In this document: positions 49,414 through 59,929 of the stretch, piece after piece | How positions within the stretch are numbered: the stretch's first letter is position 1 | How the letters are laid out: every line of letters begins with the position of its first letter | Assembly (NCBI GenBank): GCA_001769385.1 | Contig: MEPB01000033.1 | Span: 46,048 to 110,047 of the forward strand | Direction of reading: 5' to 3' | Length of the DNA stretch: 64,000 bases | From: Bacteroidetes bacterium RIFCSPLOWO2_12_FULL_35_15 | GTDB taxonomy: Bacteria > Bacteroidota > Bacteroidia > 2-12-FULL-35-15 | Notes under the pieces: generated by a model | Told to the model about the DNA's origin: nothing | Databases searched by the model: none | Seen by the model: only the letters and a program-made list of their open reading frames with translations | Translations under genes and position numbers: made by a program

Positions 49414-52203
49414 ATGAAAAAATCTACAACTAAAAATTTCGCACTCCTTTTTTTTATTTTTATTTCAATACTTAAAAGCAATATAGCAGTAGCTACACAT
49501 GTTTCGGGAGGAGAGTTTACTTACACTTCATTAGGTGCAAACCAATATAAAGTGGTATTGATTAATTATTGGGACTGTACAGCTTTTGATCCTGGAACAA
49601 TTTTATCTGTTACTGCAAATAATACTTGCGGTTTATCAAGTGTAACCTTTAATGTAAATCTGGATACTGCATATTCTATTTCTCAGGTATGTTCCAGCGC
49701 ACTAACAACTTGTGATGGAGGCACTTTACCTGGTTACAAAAAAAATGTTTATTCTGCTGTAGTAACCTTACCGGGAGTTTGCACTCAATGGACTTTCGAG
49801 CACAACTCCTGCTGCAGAAATACATCTATTAATATTGACACTCAACCTGGCTATACTTTTTATGCAACTTTAAACAATTTAATTGCCCCAACTAATAACT
49901 CCCCCTATTTTACATCGCAACCATTACCGTTTTTTTGTGTTGGACAAGCCGTGAGCTACAACCCCGGTGTTATTGAACAAGACGGGAACACGCTGTTGTT
50001 TTCTTTTGTTAGTGCAATGGATGGTAATGCAACGACTCCGGTTACTTATGTTGCCGGTTATTCAGGTACATCTCCAATTTCAGGAATAACAATAGATTCC
50101 ACTACAGGTTTAATACAATTTACACCTACTATCATTGGAAATTTTGTAGTTGCCTATAAGGTTACTGAAAAAGATGTCAATGGAAATGTGATTGGGACTG
50201 TGGTGAGGGACATTCAAATGGTTATTGTTAATTGTACTAACCAGGTAATTCCAAGTAATTCGGGAGGGATTTCGAACCTGGTTGGAACAGGTGCCACAGT
50301 TACAGGCGCACATTCTATGCAGGTTTGTGAAAACATTCCTTTTTCATTTCAAATGAGCTTTACTGATCCTGATGCTACAGATATTTTATCTTACACATCT
50401 AATATTTCTCAGATTTTACCCGGATCTGTTATAACAAGTTCAGGAACCAATCCAATACAAATTACTGTAAGCTGGACAGCGCCTCCTGGTTCAGCAGCAT
50501 GGAACACCAATTTTTTCTTAACCGTTTCTGATAATGTTTGTCCGGTACCCGGTCAACAAACTGTTAATTATTTTATTGATGTGTTACCTGCAACAAATGC
50601 AGGACCCAATGCGGCAAAATGTGGTAATCAATCTGTTCAACTACATGGTGAAGGTCCGGGAACTATTTATACCTGGTCTGTAATTAGCGGAGCAGCAATT
50701 GTTGTGGGGACAAATTTTTCATGCAACCCCTGCCAAAATCCAATTGCATCTCCGGCAACTACTACCAACTATTTACTAACATGCAGTGGAGCATCCGGTT
50801 GTAAATTAACTGATACGGTAACCGTAAATGTAGTTCCTGATTTTACGTACAATCTTACACAAAGTGTTTCAAATTCCTGTTTATTACAACCCATACAATT
50901 AAGTGTAAATAATATAATCCCGGTAGGAACTGGTTACACCTACCAATGGTCTCCTGCAACTTATTTGAATACTAATACCATTGCAAATCCAATTGCAACA
51001 ATTACTTCACCGGGAGTATATAATTATATTTCCACAGTAACAAGTTCTACCGGCTGCATAAAAAAAGATACCTTAACTATAACTATTGCTCCAAATCTAC
51101 CACCAAATCCAATTTTAACCGCATCTGATTCTTCTGCATGTGCCGGACAAACTATTCAATTAGGCGCGACTTTCGCCAATGGGGCTTCGGCTATTTGCGG
51201 TTTAAGCATAACCGGAGGGTGTGCTACATCTATACCTATTACTGTTGGGACAGGCACATTGACAGCCAATCAATATCCGACACCATTTACAGGTTTTTGG
51301 GATAATGGAAGAATTCAATTGTTGTTTACTGCAGCTGAACTGAATGCTCTTGGTTTTACAGGTGGGAAAATAAGTTCAATCGCATTGGATGTGGCGCAAA
51401 AAAACAGCTCTGCCCCTTATAATGGTTTTACTATAAAATTTGGATGCACAAATTTAACAACTCTTCCAAACACATTGTTTCAAACGGTTTCCACTGTGGT
51501 ATATGGCCCTATTGCAACATCAACAATACTTGGATGGAATACATTTAATTTTGCCACTCCTTATGAGTGGGATGGAGTTTCAAATTTAATAGTTGAAATG
51601 TGTTATAATAACATCACTTACACCAGCACGGATGTATTAAACAAAACAGCGACAACGTTCGCATCTGTAACAAATGATTACGAAGACCCTTCCCAAGGAT
51701 GTACGCTTCCAATGCCTGATTCGTTTATTTCACAATTTGAACGTCCTAATACTCGTTTTCAATTTTGCGAAACCCTAACAGATACTTCCAACTATATTTA
51801 TTCTTGGTCCCCTTCTGGAAGCCTTACCAGTCCAAATTCTCAAAATACAAATGCTATAATAAATAGCGCAACTATTTATACCCTTATAGTTACAGATACA
51901 GCAAGCGGCTGCTCCGGTTCTGCTTCTATTCAAATTGATCTGTGTACAGGAATTGATGAGTCACAAAACTCTGAAATAACAGTTTTTCCGAGTCCCGCAA
52001 ACGATGTATTAAAAATATCAAATCCTTTGCACCTGGATTTAAGTTATCAGTTGTATGATATTGTTGGAAAATTAGTTATTAAGAAAATGCAATCAGAAAA
52101 ACCCATTATTGAAATAAATACGCATGTAATTAAACCGGGAACGTATATTTTAATGATTGATCAAAATAATAATCGGAGGTCATTTCGAATTATAAAACAA
52201 TAA
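49414..52203 (+). CDS. Large T9SS-exported Ig/PKD-like surface protein
   Basis: A 929-residue exported protein. It has a signal peptide (1-27, IAVATH end) and the N-terminal VATHVSGGEFTYTSLGANQY motif common in Bacteroidota surface proteins. Cadherin/Ig-like and PKD-like modules follow (GITIDSTTGLIQFTPTIIGN, YTWSVISGAAIVVGT, YQWSPATYLNTNTIANPIAT), with paired Cys throughout. The C-terminal sorting domain runs from ITVFPSPANDVLKI to SFRIIKQ. Likely adhesion or gliding-related surface material; unproven. Confidence 0.87.
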   Translation: MKKSTTKNFALLFFIFISILKSNIAVATHVSGGEFTYTSLGANQYKVVLINYWDCTAFDPGTILSVTANNTCGLSSVTFNVNLDTAYSISQVCSSALTTCDGGTLPGYKKNVYSAVVTLPGVCTQWTFEHNSCCRNTSINIDTQPGYTFYATLNNLIAPTNNSPYFTSQPLPFFCVGQAVSYNPGVIEQDGNTLLFSFVSAMDGNATTPVTYVAGYSGTSPISGITIDSTTGLIQFTPTIIGNFVVAYKVTEKDVNGNVIGTVVRDIQMVIVNCTNQVIPSNSGGISNLVGTGATVTGAHSMQVCENIPFSFQMSFTDPDATDILSYTSNISQILPGSVITSSGTNPIQITVSWTAPPGSAAWNTNFFLTVSDNVCPVPGQQTVNYFIDVLPATNAGPNAAKCGNQSVQLHGEGPGTIYTWSVISGAAIVVGTNFSCNPCQNPIASPATTTNYLLTCSGASGCKLTDTVTVNVVPDFTYNLTQSVSNSCLLQPIQLSVNNIIPVGTGYTYQWSPATYLNTNTIANPIATITSPGVYNYISTVTSSTGCIKKDTLTITIAPNLPPNPILTASDSSACAGQTIQLGATFANGASAICGLSITGGCATSIPITVGTGTLTANQYPTPFTGFWDNGRIQLLFTAAELNALGFTGGKISSIALDVAQKNSSAPYNGFTIKFGCTNLTTLPNTLFQTVSTVVYGPIATSTILGWNTFNFATPYEWDGVSNLIVEMCYNNITYTSTDVLNKTATTFASVTNDYEDPSQGCTLPMPDSFISQFERPNTRFQFCETLTDTSNYIYSWSPSGSLTSPNSQNTNAIINSATIYTLIVTDTASGCSGSASIQIDLCTGIDESQNSEITVFPSPANDVLKISNPLHLDLSYQLYDIVGKLVIKKMQSEKPIIEINTHVIKPGTYILMIDQNNNRRSFRIIKQ

Positions 52204-52307
52204 TTTTTAATTAAAAAAGGAAAAGATCGATAACGATTTTATCCTTACCCAAACAGCCAACAGCACTAATTAAAAAACCCTAAATAAAAAAATCATTTTC
52301 CATTATG

Positions 52308-52340
52308 GAATTTTGATTTAACTTGCATCTAACTTTTAGT
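52308..52340 (+). repeat. Short 11-bp-phased repeat
   Basis: GAATTTTGATT, TAACTTGCATC and TAACTTTTAGT are three consecutive 11-base units. They resemble those of the array at 18363 (compare CAACTTGCACC and CAACTTTTAGT there). It lies in the spacer before the alpha-2-macroglobulin gene, which otherwise shows nothing. Confidence 0.45.
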
Positions 52341-52412
52341 TGGCCATTTAAAGGTTAACGTTTTTCTTTAAAAACAGGTGAGTCATCAAGTAGTAAAACT
52401 AAAATTTCGAGT

Positions 52413-55400
52413 ATGAAATTCAAAAAACTTTTTTTTATCGCTTTTGTTTCAATCATAAGCATAGCAGCTGCTGTAACCGTAACAGCTTACCAAACAAGCA
52501 ATAAACCTTCCATCTTAATTTTTCCGAAAGGCAGCAACTATGAAAAAGAATGGAAAAAAGTAGATTCACTTACTACAAAAGGACTAACAAAATCGGCTTT
52601 AGAAGTGGTGAATGGTATTTATGATAAAGCTAAAGCAGAAAACAATGCTTCTCAATTTGTAAAAGCTATCATTCACCGCATGAAGTTTGAACAATACATG
52701 GAGGAGTATTCCTTGGAAAAAGCTCTTAACAAATTAAATGAAGAAGCCAAAGAAGCACACTACCCCGTAAAGCCAATCTTACAATCAATGATCGCTGAAA
52801 GCTTTTGGCAATACTATCAAAATAATCGTTGGAAATTTTATAACAGAACACAAACTGTAAACTTTGATAATAATGACATTACCACCTGGGACCTAAAAGC
52901 AATTTTTTCGCAAGTAGTAAAAAACTACGAGGCTTCATTGGAAAGCGCAGATAGCTTAAAACGAACACCCCTCAATATTTATGATGATGTGTTAACAAAA
53001 CAACCAAACTCCCGCAAATTCCGTCCCAGCTTATATGATTTTCTTGCACATCGTGCCATCGATTTTTATTCCAATGAAGAGCCTGATATCATCCGTCCCA
53101 CTTACAAATTTGAATTAAATTCAGAAAGTTACTTTCTTGATTTTAACGATTTTGTAAAACTTAAAATAGAATCAAAAGATACCCTTTCATCCAAATTTTA
53201 TGCAATCAAAATAATGCAGGATCTGGTGGCTTTCCACTCAAAAGATGAAAACCCGCAAGCCTTGATCGATGTGGAATTAAAACGATTGAAGTTTGTAAAA
53301 AACAAATCGATCTCTGAAATAAAAGATAGTTTATACCTTACTTCCTTACAAAATTTAGAGAAACGGTTTTCGGCTTATGTTGCCTCATCAGACGTGAATT
53401 TTGAGATCGCCAATGTATATGTTGCAAAAGGAAACAAATACAATCCTCAACAATCAGAAGAAAATAAATGGTATAAAAAACACGCATTAGAATTGTGTGA
53501 AGAAGTAATAAAAAAATATCCTGATAGTGATGGTGCAAAAAATTGTGCTGTAGTAAAATCACAAATTACCGAACACTCCGTTGATTTTATTACGGAAAAA
53601 GTGACTGCCCCGAATGCTCCATTTCGTGCGCTTTTGACTTATAAAAATTTAAAAACAATATATGTTCGCATCGCACCAATGGATATTGATAAATACAACA
53701 AATCTGTTGACCGTTATTATGGCGAAGAGTTAATGAAACAATATTTAAAACTCGTTCCTGTAAAAGAATGGACAGTAGAGTTACCGGATGATGGCGATTA
53801 TCAAACACATTCAACTGAAATTAAAATTCCTGAATTACCTCTTGGCCATTATGTAATCTTAGTTGGTTCTGATAAAACATTTTCCTACAAAAATAATGGT
53901 GTCGCTTATGCAGGAACCTGGATTTCCAACATCAGTTACGTAAACCGTAGAATGACCAATGGAAGTTATGATTTTTATGTTCAGCACCGTATTACAGGGG
54001 CAGCATTAAAAGGTGTTTTGGCACAATTGTATTACGAAAAATACAATTATGTTTCCCGTAAATATGACTATGTGAAATCCGAAAAATACATGAGTGATGA
54101 GAATGGGTATTTCAATGTGCCGCCTCCCGCTGATTATAGAAATTTTACAATAGAATTTTCATTGCAATCTCCTTCTCCACTGGTAACAAACAAAGATGAG
54201 GTTGACAGGCTGCACACGGAAACCGGAATTTATCAATACAAAACGTATTCGGAAACCAGAAGAACCTATCCTCGAACATTTTTCTTTATGGACAGAGCCA
54301 TTTATCGTCCCGGACAAACTGTTTATTTTAAAGGGATTATGATTGAAACAGATGGGGAGAAAAACACCATCATGCCTAATACGCCCACTACTGTTACATT
54401 TTATGATGTGAATTACCAGAAAGTTGCGGATCTGAATGTAACAACCAATGAATATGGCACATTCAGCGGCACATTCACTACTCCAAGCGGTGTACTCAAC
54501 GGACAAATGAGTATCACCAATGGAAGCGGTAATATTTATTTTTCTGTGGAAGAATACAAACGACCAAAATTTGAGGTGACATTTAATCCTGTAAAAGGCA
54601 GTTATCGTTTAGGGGAAAACATAAAAGTAAATGGAAATGCAAAAGCATATTCAGGAGCAAAAATTGATGGCGCTGAAGTAAAATATCGTGTGGTTCGCAA
54701 TGCTTCTTTCCCTTATTGGTGGTATTGGTGGAGAGGATATTATCCGCAATCTGCACAAATGGAAATTACAAACGGGGCAACCGTTTCTAATGATACAGGT
54801 GCATTTTTTGTTGACTTTAAAGCGATACCCGATCTTAGTATTCCTAAATCATATCAGCCAACTTATTCCTATACCATTTATGCTGATGTAACCGATATCA
54901 ATGGCGAAACACATAGCTCGCAAACATATGTTAATGCTGCATATACAGCTTTAAACCTGAATGTTTCAATTCCATCACTGCTTGAGAAAGAAAATAAGAA
55001 TGCGTTTGCAATTTATACTACTAATATGAGTGGGCAATTTGAAGCTGCACAAGGAAAAGTGGAGATCTTTAAATTGAAAGAGCCTTCGAAAACTATTAGA
55101 GAAAGGCGTTGGAGCAAACCTGATAAATACCTGATAAACAAAGAGGAGTTTGAAAAATTGTTTCCGAATGATGAATACAAGGACGAAAACAATATGTACA
55201 AATGGGAAAGAGGAGAGAAAATTTTTGAAAAAAAATTCAGTAATACTTCTGTTTTGCTTCCTTTAAAAACAGGAACATCCACAACAGTTAATACAAACGA
55301 TTCTGTAAAAATTTCAGACCTTAAAAACTGGAAGCAAGGGTCCTATGTGATGGAAGCACATAGCAAAGATGCCTATGGGGAAGATGTAAAAGATGTAAAA

Positions 55401-58400
55401 TATTTTACTGTTTACTCTAACTTAAGTAAAGAAATTCCCGGAAATAATATTGATTGGTTCAATATGTTAACGGTTGAGCCCATAGAGCCAGGTGGCAAAG
55501 CAAAATTTATAATCGGATCAAAAGAAGAGAATGTAAAAGTATTGTACGAAATTGAACACAAAGGAGAGATCATTAAAAAGGAGTACGTCACCTTAAACAA
55601 AGAACAAAAACTAATTGAAATTCCTGTTGAAGAAAAACATCGTGGCAATTTTTCTTTTCATTGTGTGTTCATTAAAAATAACCGTTCTTATTCTCATGAT
55701 GGCGTAATTACAGTGCCTTATACCAACAAGGAACTGGATATTGAATTTGAAACATTCCGCAATAAGTTATTACCCGGACAACAGGAAGAATGGAAAATAA
55801 AAATCAAAGATAAAAAAGGGGACAAACTTGCCGCTGAAATGATGGCAACCCTGTATGATGCTTCTTTAGATGCTTTCAGACCAAACAATTGGTATTTTAA
55901 TATTTACAACAATTATTATTCAAATTTATATTGGGATCTGAATTCAGGTTTTGGTACCGTAAACGCGCAGCTATTTGGGATTGATTGGAATAAATATCCG
56001 GTTGGTGCTTATCGTTATTACGATCATTTGAATTGGTTCGGATACAGCAATGGTTATTATGGTTACTACGATGATCTGGATGGTAATGGAGATTATCGTA
56101 ACAACCGGATGATGTATAAGTCCGCACAAGCTCCTTCAGCAGGATTAATGGCCGTTGAAGAAAAGGCGATGGATGAAACAGAAAGCACAGGAAAAAATAA
56201 AGATAAAGCAGGAGGAAAAAGAGAATCGGCAAAAGGAGACTCATTTGCAGCAGAAATAAACGATGTAACAACGGTTTCAACAACATCATCCGGTGAATCT
56301 CAAAATCAGACTCGCAAGCCATCAGGAGGAGAAGATCTATCGAAAGTTGCGGCACGCAGCAATTTTGCAGAGACCGCATTCTTTTATCCTCAAATGGAAA
56401 CTGATAAAGATGGAAATGTGATCATCAAATTTACCATTCCCGAAGCATTAACAAAATGGAAAATGATGGGCTTTGCTCACACAAAAGATCTGAAATTCGG
56501 AACCATTGAAAAAGAATTGGTAACACAAAAAGATCTGATGGTGATCCCGAATGCCCCCCGTTTTTTCCGCGAGAATGATAAAATGGAATTCAGTGCTAAA
56601 ATTTCCAACTTATCTGATGTAGATCTTTCAGGAAAAGCAGATATATTCCTATATGATGCTACAACCATGAAAGAAATTACCTGGAACATGGTGGAAGCTC
56701 TTCATGGAAAATTTAATACGATTGGCGAAAGAGATTTTACTGCAGCCAAAGGGAAAAGCACTGTAGTAACCTGGAACATTTCTATTCCGGAAGGAGTTGG
56801 GGCCATCACCTATAAAGTAGTTGCTAAAGCAGGCAATTTTACAGATGGGGAAGAAATGGCGCTCCCTGTTTTAACAAACAGAATGTTAGTAACCGAAACA
56901 ATGCCATTACCGATCAGAGGCAATCAGACAAAAACGTTCCGTTTCGAAAAACTGATCAATCAAAGTAACGGCTCCACCACCTTGCGTAATCATAAATTAA
57001 CCTTGGAGTTTACAGCTAACCCTGCATGGTACGCTGTACAGGCGTTACCTTATTTGATGGAATATCCATACGAATGTTCGGAGCAAACATTCTCCCGTTT
57101 TTATGCAAACAGCATTGCTACTCATATTGCTAATTCGTCACCAAAAATAAAGGCCGTTTTTAACTCCTGGAAAAACACTCCTGATTCAAAAGCATTGCTT
57201 TCTAATCTTGAAAAAAACCAGGAATTAAAATCCCTGATGCTCGAAGAAACGCCATGGGTGCTGGATGCAAAAGATGAGACCGAACGTAAAAAACGGGTTG
57301 CACTTTTATTCGATTTAAATAAAATGAGTAATGAGCTGGCACAAGCAATGAAAAAATTACAGAAAGCACAATCGCCAAATGGTGGCTGGCCCTGGTTTGA
57401 TGGAATGCCCGATGATCGTTACATTACACAACACATCATAACTGGTATGGGACATCTGGATCATTTAGGAATAAAAAATATTCGGGAAGACTCAAAAGTA
57501 TGGAAAATGGTGAAAGATGGCGTAACGTATCTGGATAACCGGATTCGTGAAGATTATGAATGGATTCTGAGATACGATAAAGCACACATCGATGAAAACC
57601 ATTTGGGTTATCAGCAAATTCAATACTTGTATGCTCGTAGTTATTTTAAAGATATTGCCATTGATAATCGCAATCAAAAAGCATTTGATTATTATAAAGG
57701 GCAGGAGAAAAAATATTGGTTGTCGAACAGCCGATACATGCAAGGAATGATCGCATTGGCTCTGTTCCGTTATGATGACAAAATTACTCCAAAAGACATC
57801 ATGAAATCCCTGAAAGAAAATTCCCTGAACAGCGAAGAAATGGGAATGTACTGGAAAGAGAACTATGGAGGTTATTATTGGTACCAAGCTCCAATTGAGG
57901 CGCAAGCATTGCTAATAGAAGCATTTGATGAAGTGAGCAATGATAAAAAATCAGTGGATGATTTAAAAGTGTGGTTGTTAAAATCTAAACAAACACAAGA
58001 TTGGAAAACCACCAAAGCAACTACAGAAGCCGTTTACGCTTTGTTGTTGAGAGGAACCGATTGGTTAGCAACTGAAAGTAATGTGGAAATTAGTTTAGGA
58101 GACATTCAGGTTGATCCTAAAAAAATGCCGGATGTTAAAGTAGAAGCCGGAACAGGTTATTTCAAAACATCATGGAGCGGAGGTGATATTAAACCAAAAA
58201 TGGGAGAAGTGAAGATCGTTAAAAAAGATGAAGGTGTAAGTTGGGGAGCCTTGTATTGGCAGTATTTTGAGCAACTGGATAAAATCACTCCATCAAAGAC
58301 TCCATTGAATTTAAAGAAACAATTGTTCTTACAAAAAAATTCAGATGCCGGTCCGGTGATCGAACCAGTCACAGAAAAAACAACATTAAAAGTTGGAGAT

Positions 58401-58724
58401 AAAATAAAAGTACGAATTGAATTACGTGTTGACAGAGACATGGAATATGTTCAGATGAAAGATATGCGGGCTTCCGGTTTTGAGCCAACCAATGTGATTT
58501 CGAGATACAAATATCAGGATGGTTTAGGTTATTATGAAAGCACACGTGATGCAGCAACTAATTTCTTTTTTTCCTATTTACCTAAAGGAACCTATGTATT
58601 TGAATATCCATTAGTAGTAACACATAACGGTAATTTCTCCAATGGCATTACTTCTATTCAATGCATGTATGCTCCGGAATTTGCCAGCAATTCAGAAGGC
58701 ATTCGCGTGAAGGTGGGCAAGTAA
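52413..58724 (+). CDS. Alpha-2-macroglobulin family protein with thioester
   Basis: A 2103-residue exported protein. It has a signal peptide (1-24) and a long N-terminal helical/unknown region (25-600). The MG2-type domain at about 620-720 (DRAIYRPGQTVYFKGI, VEEYKRPKFEVTF) is followed by further MG domains. A Tyr/Asn-rich and then Lys/Ser/Glu-rich linker lies at about 1165-1310. The A2M domain is at about 1315-1400 (FAETAFFYPQMETDKDG, PNAPRFFRENDKM). The thioester-domain motif CSEQ is at 1555-1558, with GGWPWFDG near 1656. The thioester Cys-x-Glu-Gln is intact, so covalent protease trapping is possible. No pbpC neighbour is present, unlike many bacterial A2M genes. Confidence 0.93.
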   Translation: MKFKKLFFIAFVSIISIAAAVTVTAYQTSNKPSILIFPKGSNYEKEWKKVDSLTTKGLTKSALEVVNGIYDKAKAENNASQFVKAIIHRMKFEQYMEEYSLEKALNKLNEEAKEAHYPVKPILQSMIAESFWQYYQNNRWKFYNRTQTVNFDNNDITTWDLKAIFSQVVKNYEASLESADSLKRTPLNIYDDVLTKQPNSRKFRPSLYDFLAHRAIDFYSNEEPDIIRPTYKFELNSESYFLDFNDFVKLKIESKDTLSSKFYAIKIMQDLVAFHSKDENPQALIDVELKRLKFVKNKSISEIKDSLYLTSLQNLEKRFSAYVASSDVNFEIANVYVAKGNKYNPQQSEENKWYKKHALELCEEVIKKYPDSDGAKNCAVVKSQITEHSVDFITEKVTAPNAPFRALLTYKNLKTIYVRIAPMDIDKYNKSVDRYYGEELMKQYLKLVPVKEWTVELPDDGDYQTHSTEIKIPELPLGHYVILVGSDKTFSYKNNGVAYAGTWISNISYVNRRMTNGSYDFYVQHRITGAALKGVLAQLYYEKYNYVSRKYDYVKSEKYMSDENGYFNVPPPADYRNFTIEFSLQSPSPLVTNKDEVDRLHTETGIYQYKTYSETRRTYPRTFFFMDRAIYRPGQTVYFKGIMIETDGEKNTIMPNTPTTVTFYDVNYQKVADLNVTTNEYGTFSGTFTTPSGVLNGQMSITNGSGNIYFSVEEYKRPKFEVTFNPVKGSYRLGENIKVNGNAKAYSGAKIDGAEVKYRVVRNASFPYWWYWWRGYYPQSAQMEITNGATVSNDTGAFFVDFKAIPDLSIPKSYQPTYSYTIYADVTDINGETHSSQTYVNAAYTALNLNVSIPSLLEKENKNAFAIYTTNMSGQFEAAQGKVEIFKLKEPSKTIRERRWSKPDKYLINKEEFEKLFPNDEYKDENNMYKWERGEKIFEKKFSNTSVLLPLKTGTSTTVNTNDSVKISDLKNWKQGSYVMEAHSKDAYGEDVKDVKYFTVYSNLSKEIPGNNIDWFNMLTVEPIEPGGKAKFIIGSKEENVKVLYEIEHKGEIIKKEYVTLNKEQKLIEIPVEEKHRGNFSFHCVFIKNNRSYSHDGVITVPYTNKELDIEFETFRNKLLPGQQEEWKIKIKDKKGDKLAAEMMATLYDASLDAFRPNNWYFNIYNNYYSNLYWDLNSGFGTVNAQLFGIDWNKYPVGAYRYYDHLNWFGYSNGYYGYYDDLDGNGDYRNNRMMYKSAQAPSAGLMAVEEKAMDETESTGKNKDKAGGKRESAKGDSFAAEINDVTTVSTTSSGESQNQTRKPSGGEDLSKVAARSNFAETAFFYPQMETDKDGNVIIKFTIPEALTKWKMMGFAHTKDLKFGTIEKELVTQKDLMVIPNAPRFFRENDKMEFSAKISNLSDVDLSGKADIFLYDATTMKEITWNMVEALHGKFNTIGERDFTAAKGKSTVVTWNISIPEGVGAITYKVVAKAGNFTDGEEMALPVLTNRMLVTETMPLPIRGNQTKTFRFEKLINQSNGSTTLRNHKLTLEFTANPAWYAVQALPYLMEYPYECSEQTFSRFYANSIATHIANSSPKIKAVFNSWKNTPDSKALLSNLEKNQELKSLMLEETPWVLDAKDETERKKRVALLFDLNKMSNELAQAMKKLQKAQSPNGGWPWFDGMPDDRYITQHIITGMGHLDHLGIKNIREDSKVWKMVKDGVTYLDNRIREDYEWILRYDKAHIDENHLGYQQIQYLYARSYFKDIAIDNRNQKAFDYYKGQEKKYWLSNSRYMQGMIALALFRYDDKITPKDIMKSLKENSLNSEEMGMYWKENYGGYYWYQAPIEAQALLIEAFDEVSNDKKSVDDLKVWLLKSKQTQDWKTTKATTEAVYALLLRGTDWLATESNVEISLGDIQVDPKKMPDVKVEAGTGYFKTSWSGGDIKPKMGEVKIVKKDEGVSWGALYWQYFEQLDKITPSKTPLNLKKQLFLQKNSDAGPVIEPVTEKTTLKVGDKIKVRIELRVDRDMEYVQMKDMRASGFEPTNVISRYKYQDGLGYYESTRDAATNFFFSYLPKGTYVFEYPLVVTHNGNFSNGITSIQCMYAPEFASNSEGIRVKVGK

Positions 58725-58748
58725 TTTATGCCTTTGTCTTTAAAATTT

Positions 58749-58783
58749 AAAAGCGATTCGTTTTTTAAACGAATCGCTTTTTT
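58749..58783 (+). terminator. Rho-independent terminator of the A2M gene
   Basis: AAAAGCGATTCGTTT (58749-58763) pairs over 15 bp with AAACGAATCGCTTTT (58767-58781), followed by more T. It lies 25 bases after the stop. Confidence 0.93.
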
Positions 58784-58867
58784 ATGTGCTTAATTTTTAA
58801 TACAAAAAATCAAATACCCGAAACCCTGATTTATATCATAAAATCGAAGTTTATCATCTCTGCATTG

Positions 58868-58875
58868 TATCTTTG
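58868..58875 (+). promoter_or_regulatory. -7 element upstream of the Fe-S protein gene
   Basis: TATCTTTG is an exact TAnnTTTG, 84 bases before the start at 58960. The -33 box is not convincing. Confidence 0.4.
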
Positions 58876-58959
58876 TATAAGACTTAATATTAGTATGATT
58901 ATTGAGCAGATCAAATAACATTCAAATTAGAGAATGTTAAGTAAAAGAGAAAAATATTC

Positions 58960-59832
58960 ATGTTAAAAAAATACGCGCTTCCACTCACTCTTCTTTGCGT
59001 TTTTTCTTCTGTTGGATTAGCGATTGCCTCCTATAGGGGTCAGACAAAATATTTTTTTATGTTTGCAGGAATGGGGGCTGCAGCAGCTTTTGGCGAATGG
59101 CTAACCGTCCAGTTTCCAAAATTCAAGCAACTTTTCAGAAGAACTATTCAGGCGCTTGTTGGAGGGTTTCTTTTCATCGGACTTTCACTTTATGGAAATG
59201 TAAATTTTCAATTCTCTGAATTGTTTTTTGATCTATATGCGGGAGTTGTTACAGGAGCATTAATTCAGTTTGTTTTTGCAAGATTGATCTTACCTTTTTT
59301 TATGGGCAATGCATTTTGTTCCCGAGCCTGTTGGAGCGGAGCCTTCTTTGAACTCGTTCAACCCTTAAATCCGAAAGTAAAAAAACCCAGGATGAGAAAT
59401 GAAGTGATCGCGTTTTCATACATCGGACTATTAATCATTATTAGCAGCATCGCTTCTTATATTTATAACCCCGCTGTTTTCGAAGGGTCAAAACGTTACT
59501 GGATCATTGGAGAAAATCTGGTCATTCTTTCCATAGGAGTTTTTGTTTCCCGCTACTGGGGCAGCAGATCGTATTGCCGAACATTTTGTCCCTTTATCAC
59601 TGTTTCGGGATTGATATCCCGATTCTCCATTTTCAAGATCACACCGATAGATTCGGGAAGTTGCAATAGTTGCGGACTTTGCAACAGAAACTGCCCAATG
59701 CTTGTGGATGTGAGAACAGCTGTTAAAGCTGATAAAAGGATAGATCATAAATCATGTATCTTATGTGAACGCTGTGTTGATGCCTGTCCGAAAGATTGCA
59801 TCAACCTGTCGCCCGGCCTGCCCTGGAAATAA
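58960..59832 (+). CDS. Membrane 4Fe-4S ferredoxin-type protein (NapH/CcoG-like)
   Basis: A 290-residue integral membrane protein. About five transmembrane segments (7-24, 32-48, 60-78, 95-115, 150-168, 178-195) are interspersed with CSRACWSGAFFE and CRTFCPFITVSGLIS, the CxxxC(P/W) motifs of the NapH/NosR/CcoG group. The C-terminal domain has two ferredoxin clusters: CNSCGLCNRNCP and CILCERCVDACPKDC. It likely transfers electrons at the membrane. The redox partner is unknown, and no nap, nos or cco genes are adjacent. Confidence 0.88.
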   Translation: MLKKYALPLTLLCVFSSVGLAIASYRGQTKYFFMFAGMGAAAAFGEWLTVQFPKFKQLFRRTIQALVGGFLFIGLSLYGNVNFQFSELFFDLYAGVVTGALIQFVFARLILPFFMGNAFCSRACWSGAFFELVQPLNPKVKKPRMRNEVIAFSYIGLLIIISSIASYIYNPAVFEGSKRYWIIGENLVILSIGVFVSRYWGSRSYCRTFCPFITVSGLISRFSIFKITPIDSGSCNSCGLCNRNCPMLVDVRTAVKADKRIDHKSCILCERCVDACPKDCINLSPGLPWK

Positions 59833-59929
59833 ATTCTTTTTACTTGAACACTCCTTTCTTAATAAGTTTTATTCATTCCTGCTAAGTAAAACCGCTAATC
59901 TGTTTTCTTTGTTATAGATTTTTAATCGC

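Noticed and set aside
55897..56379. Minus-strand frame of 160 codons in the A2M gene
   Set aside because: Antisense to the Tyr/Asn-rich and Lys/Ser-rich linker; biased composition only.
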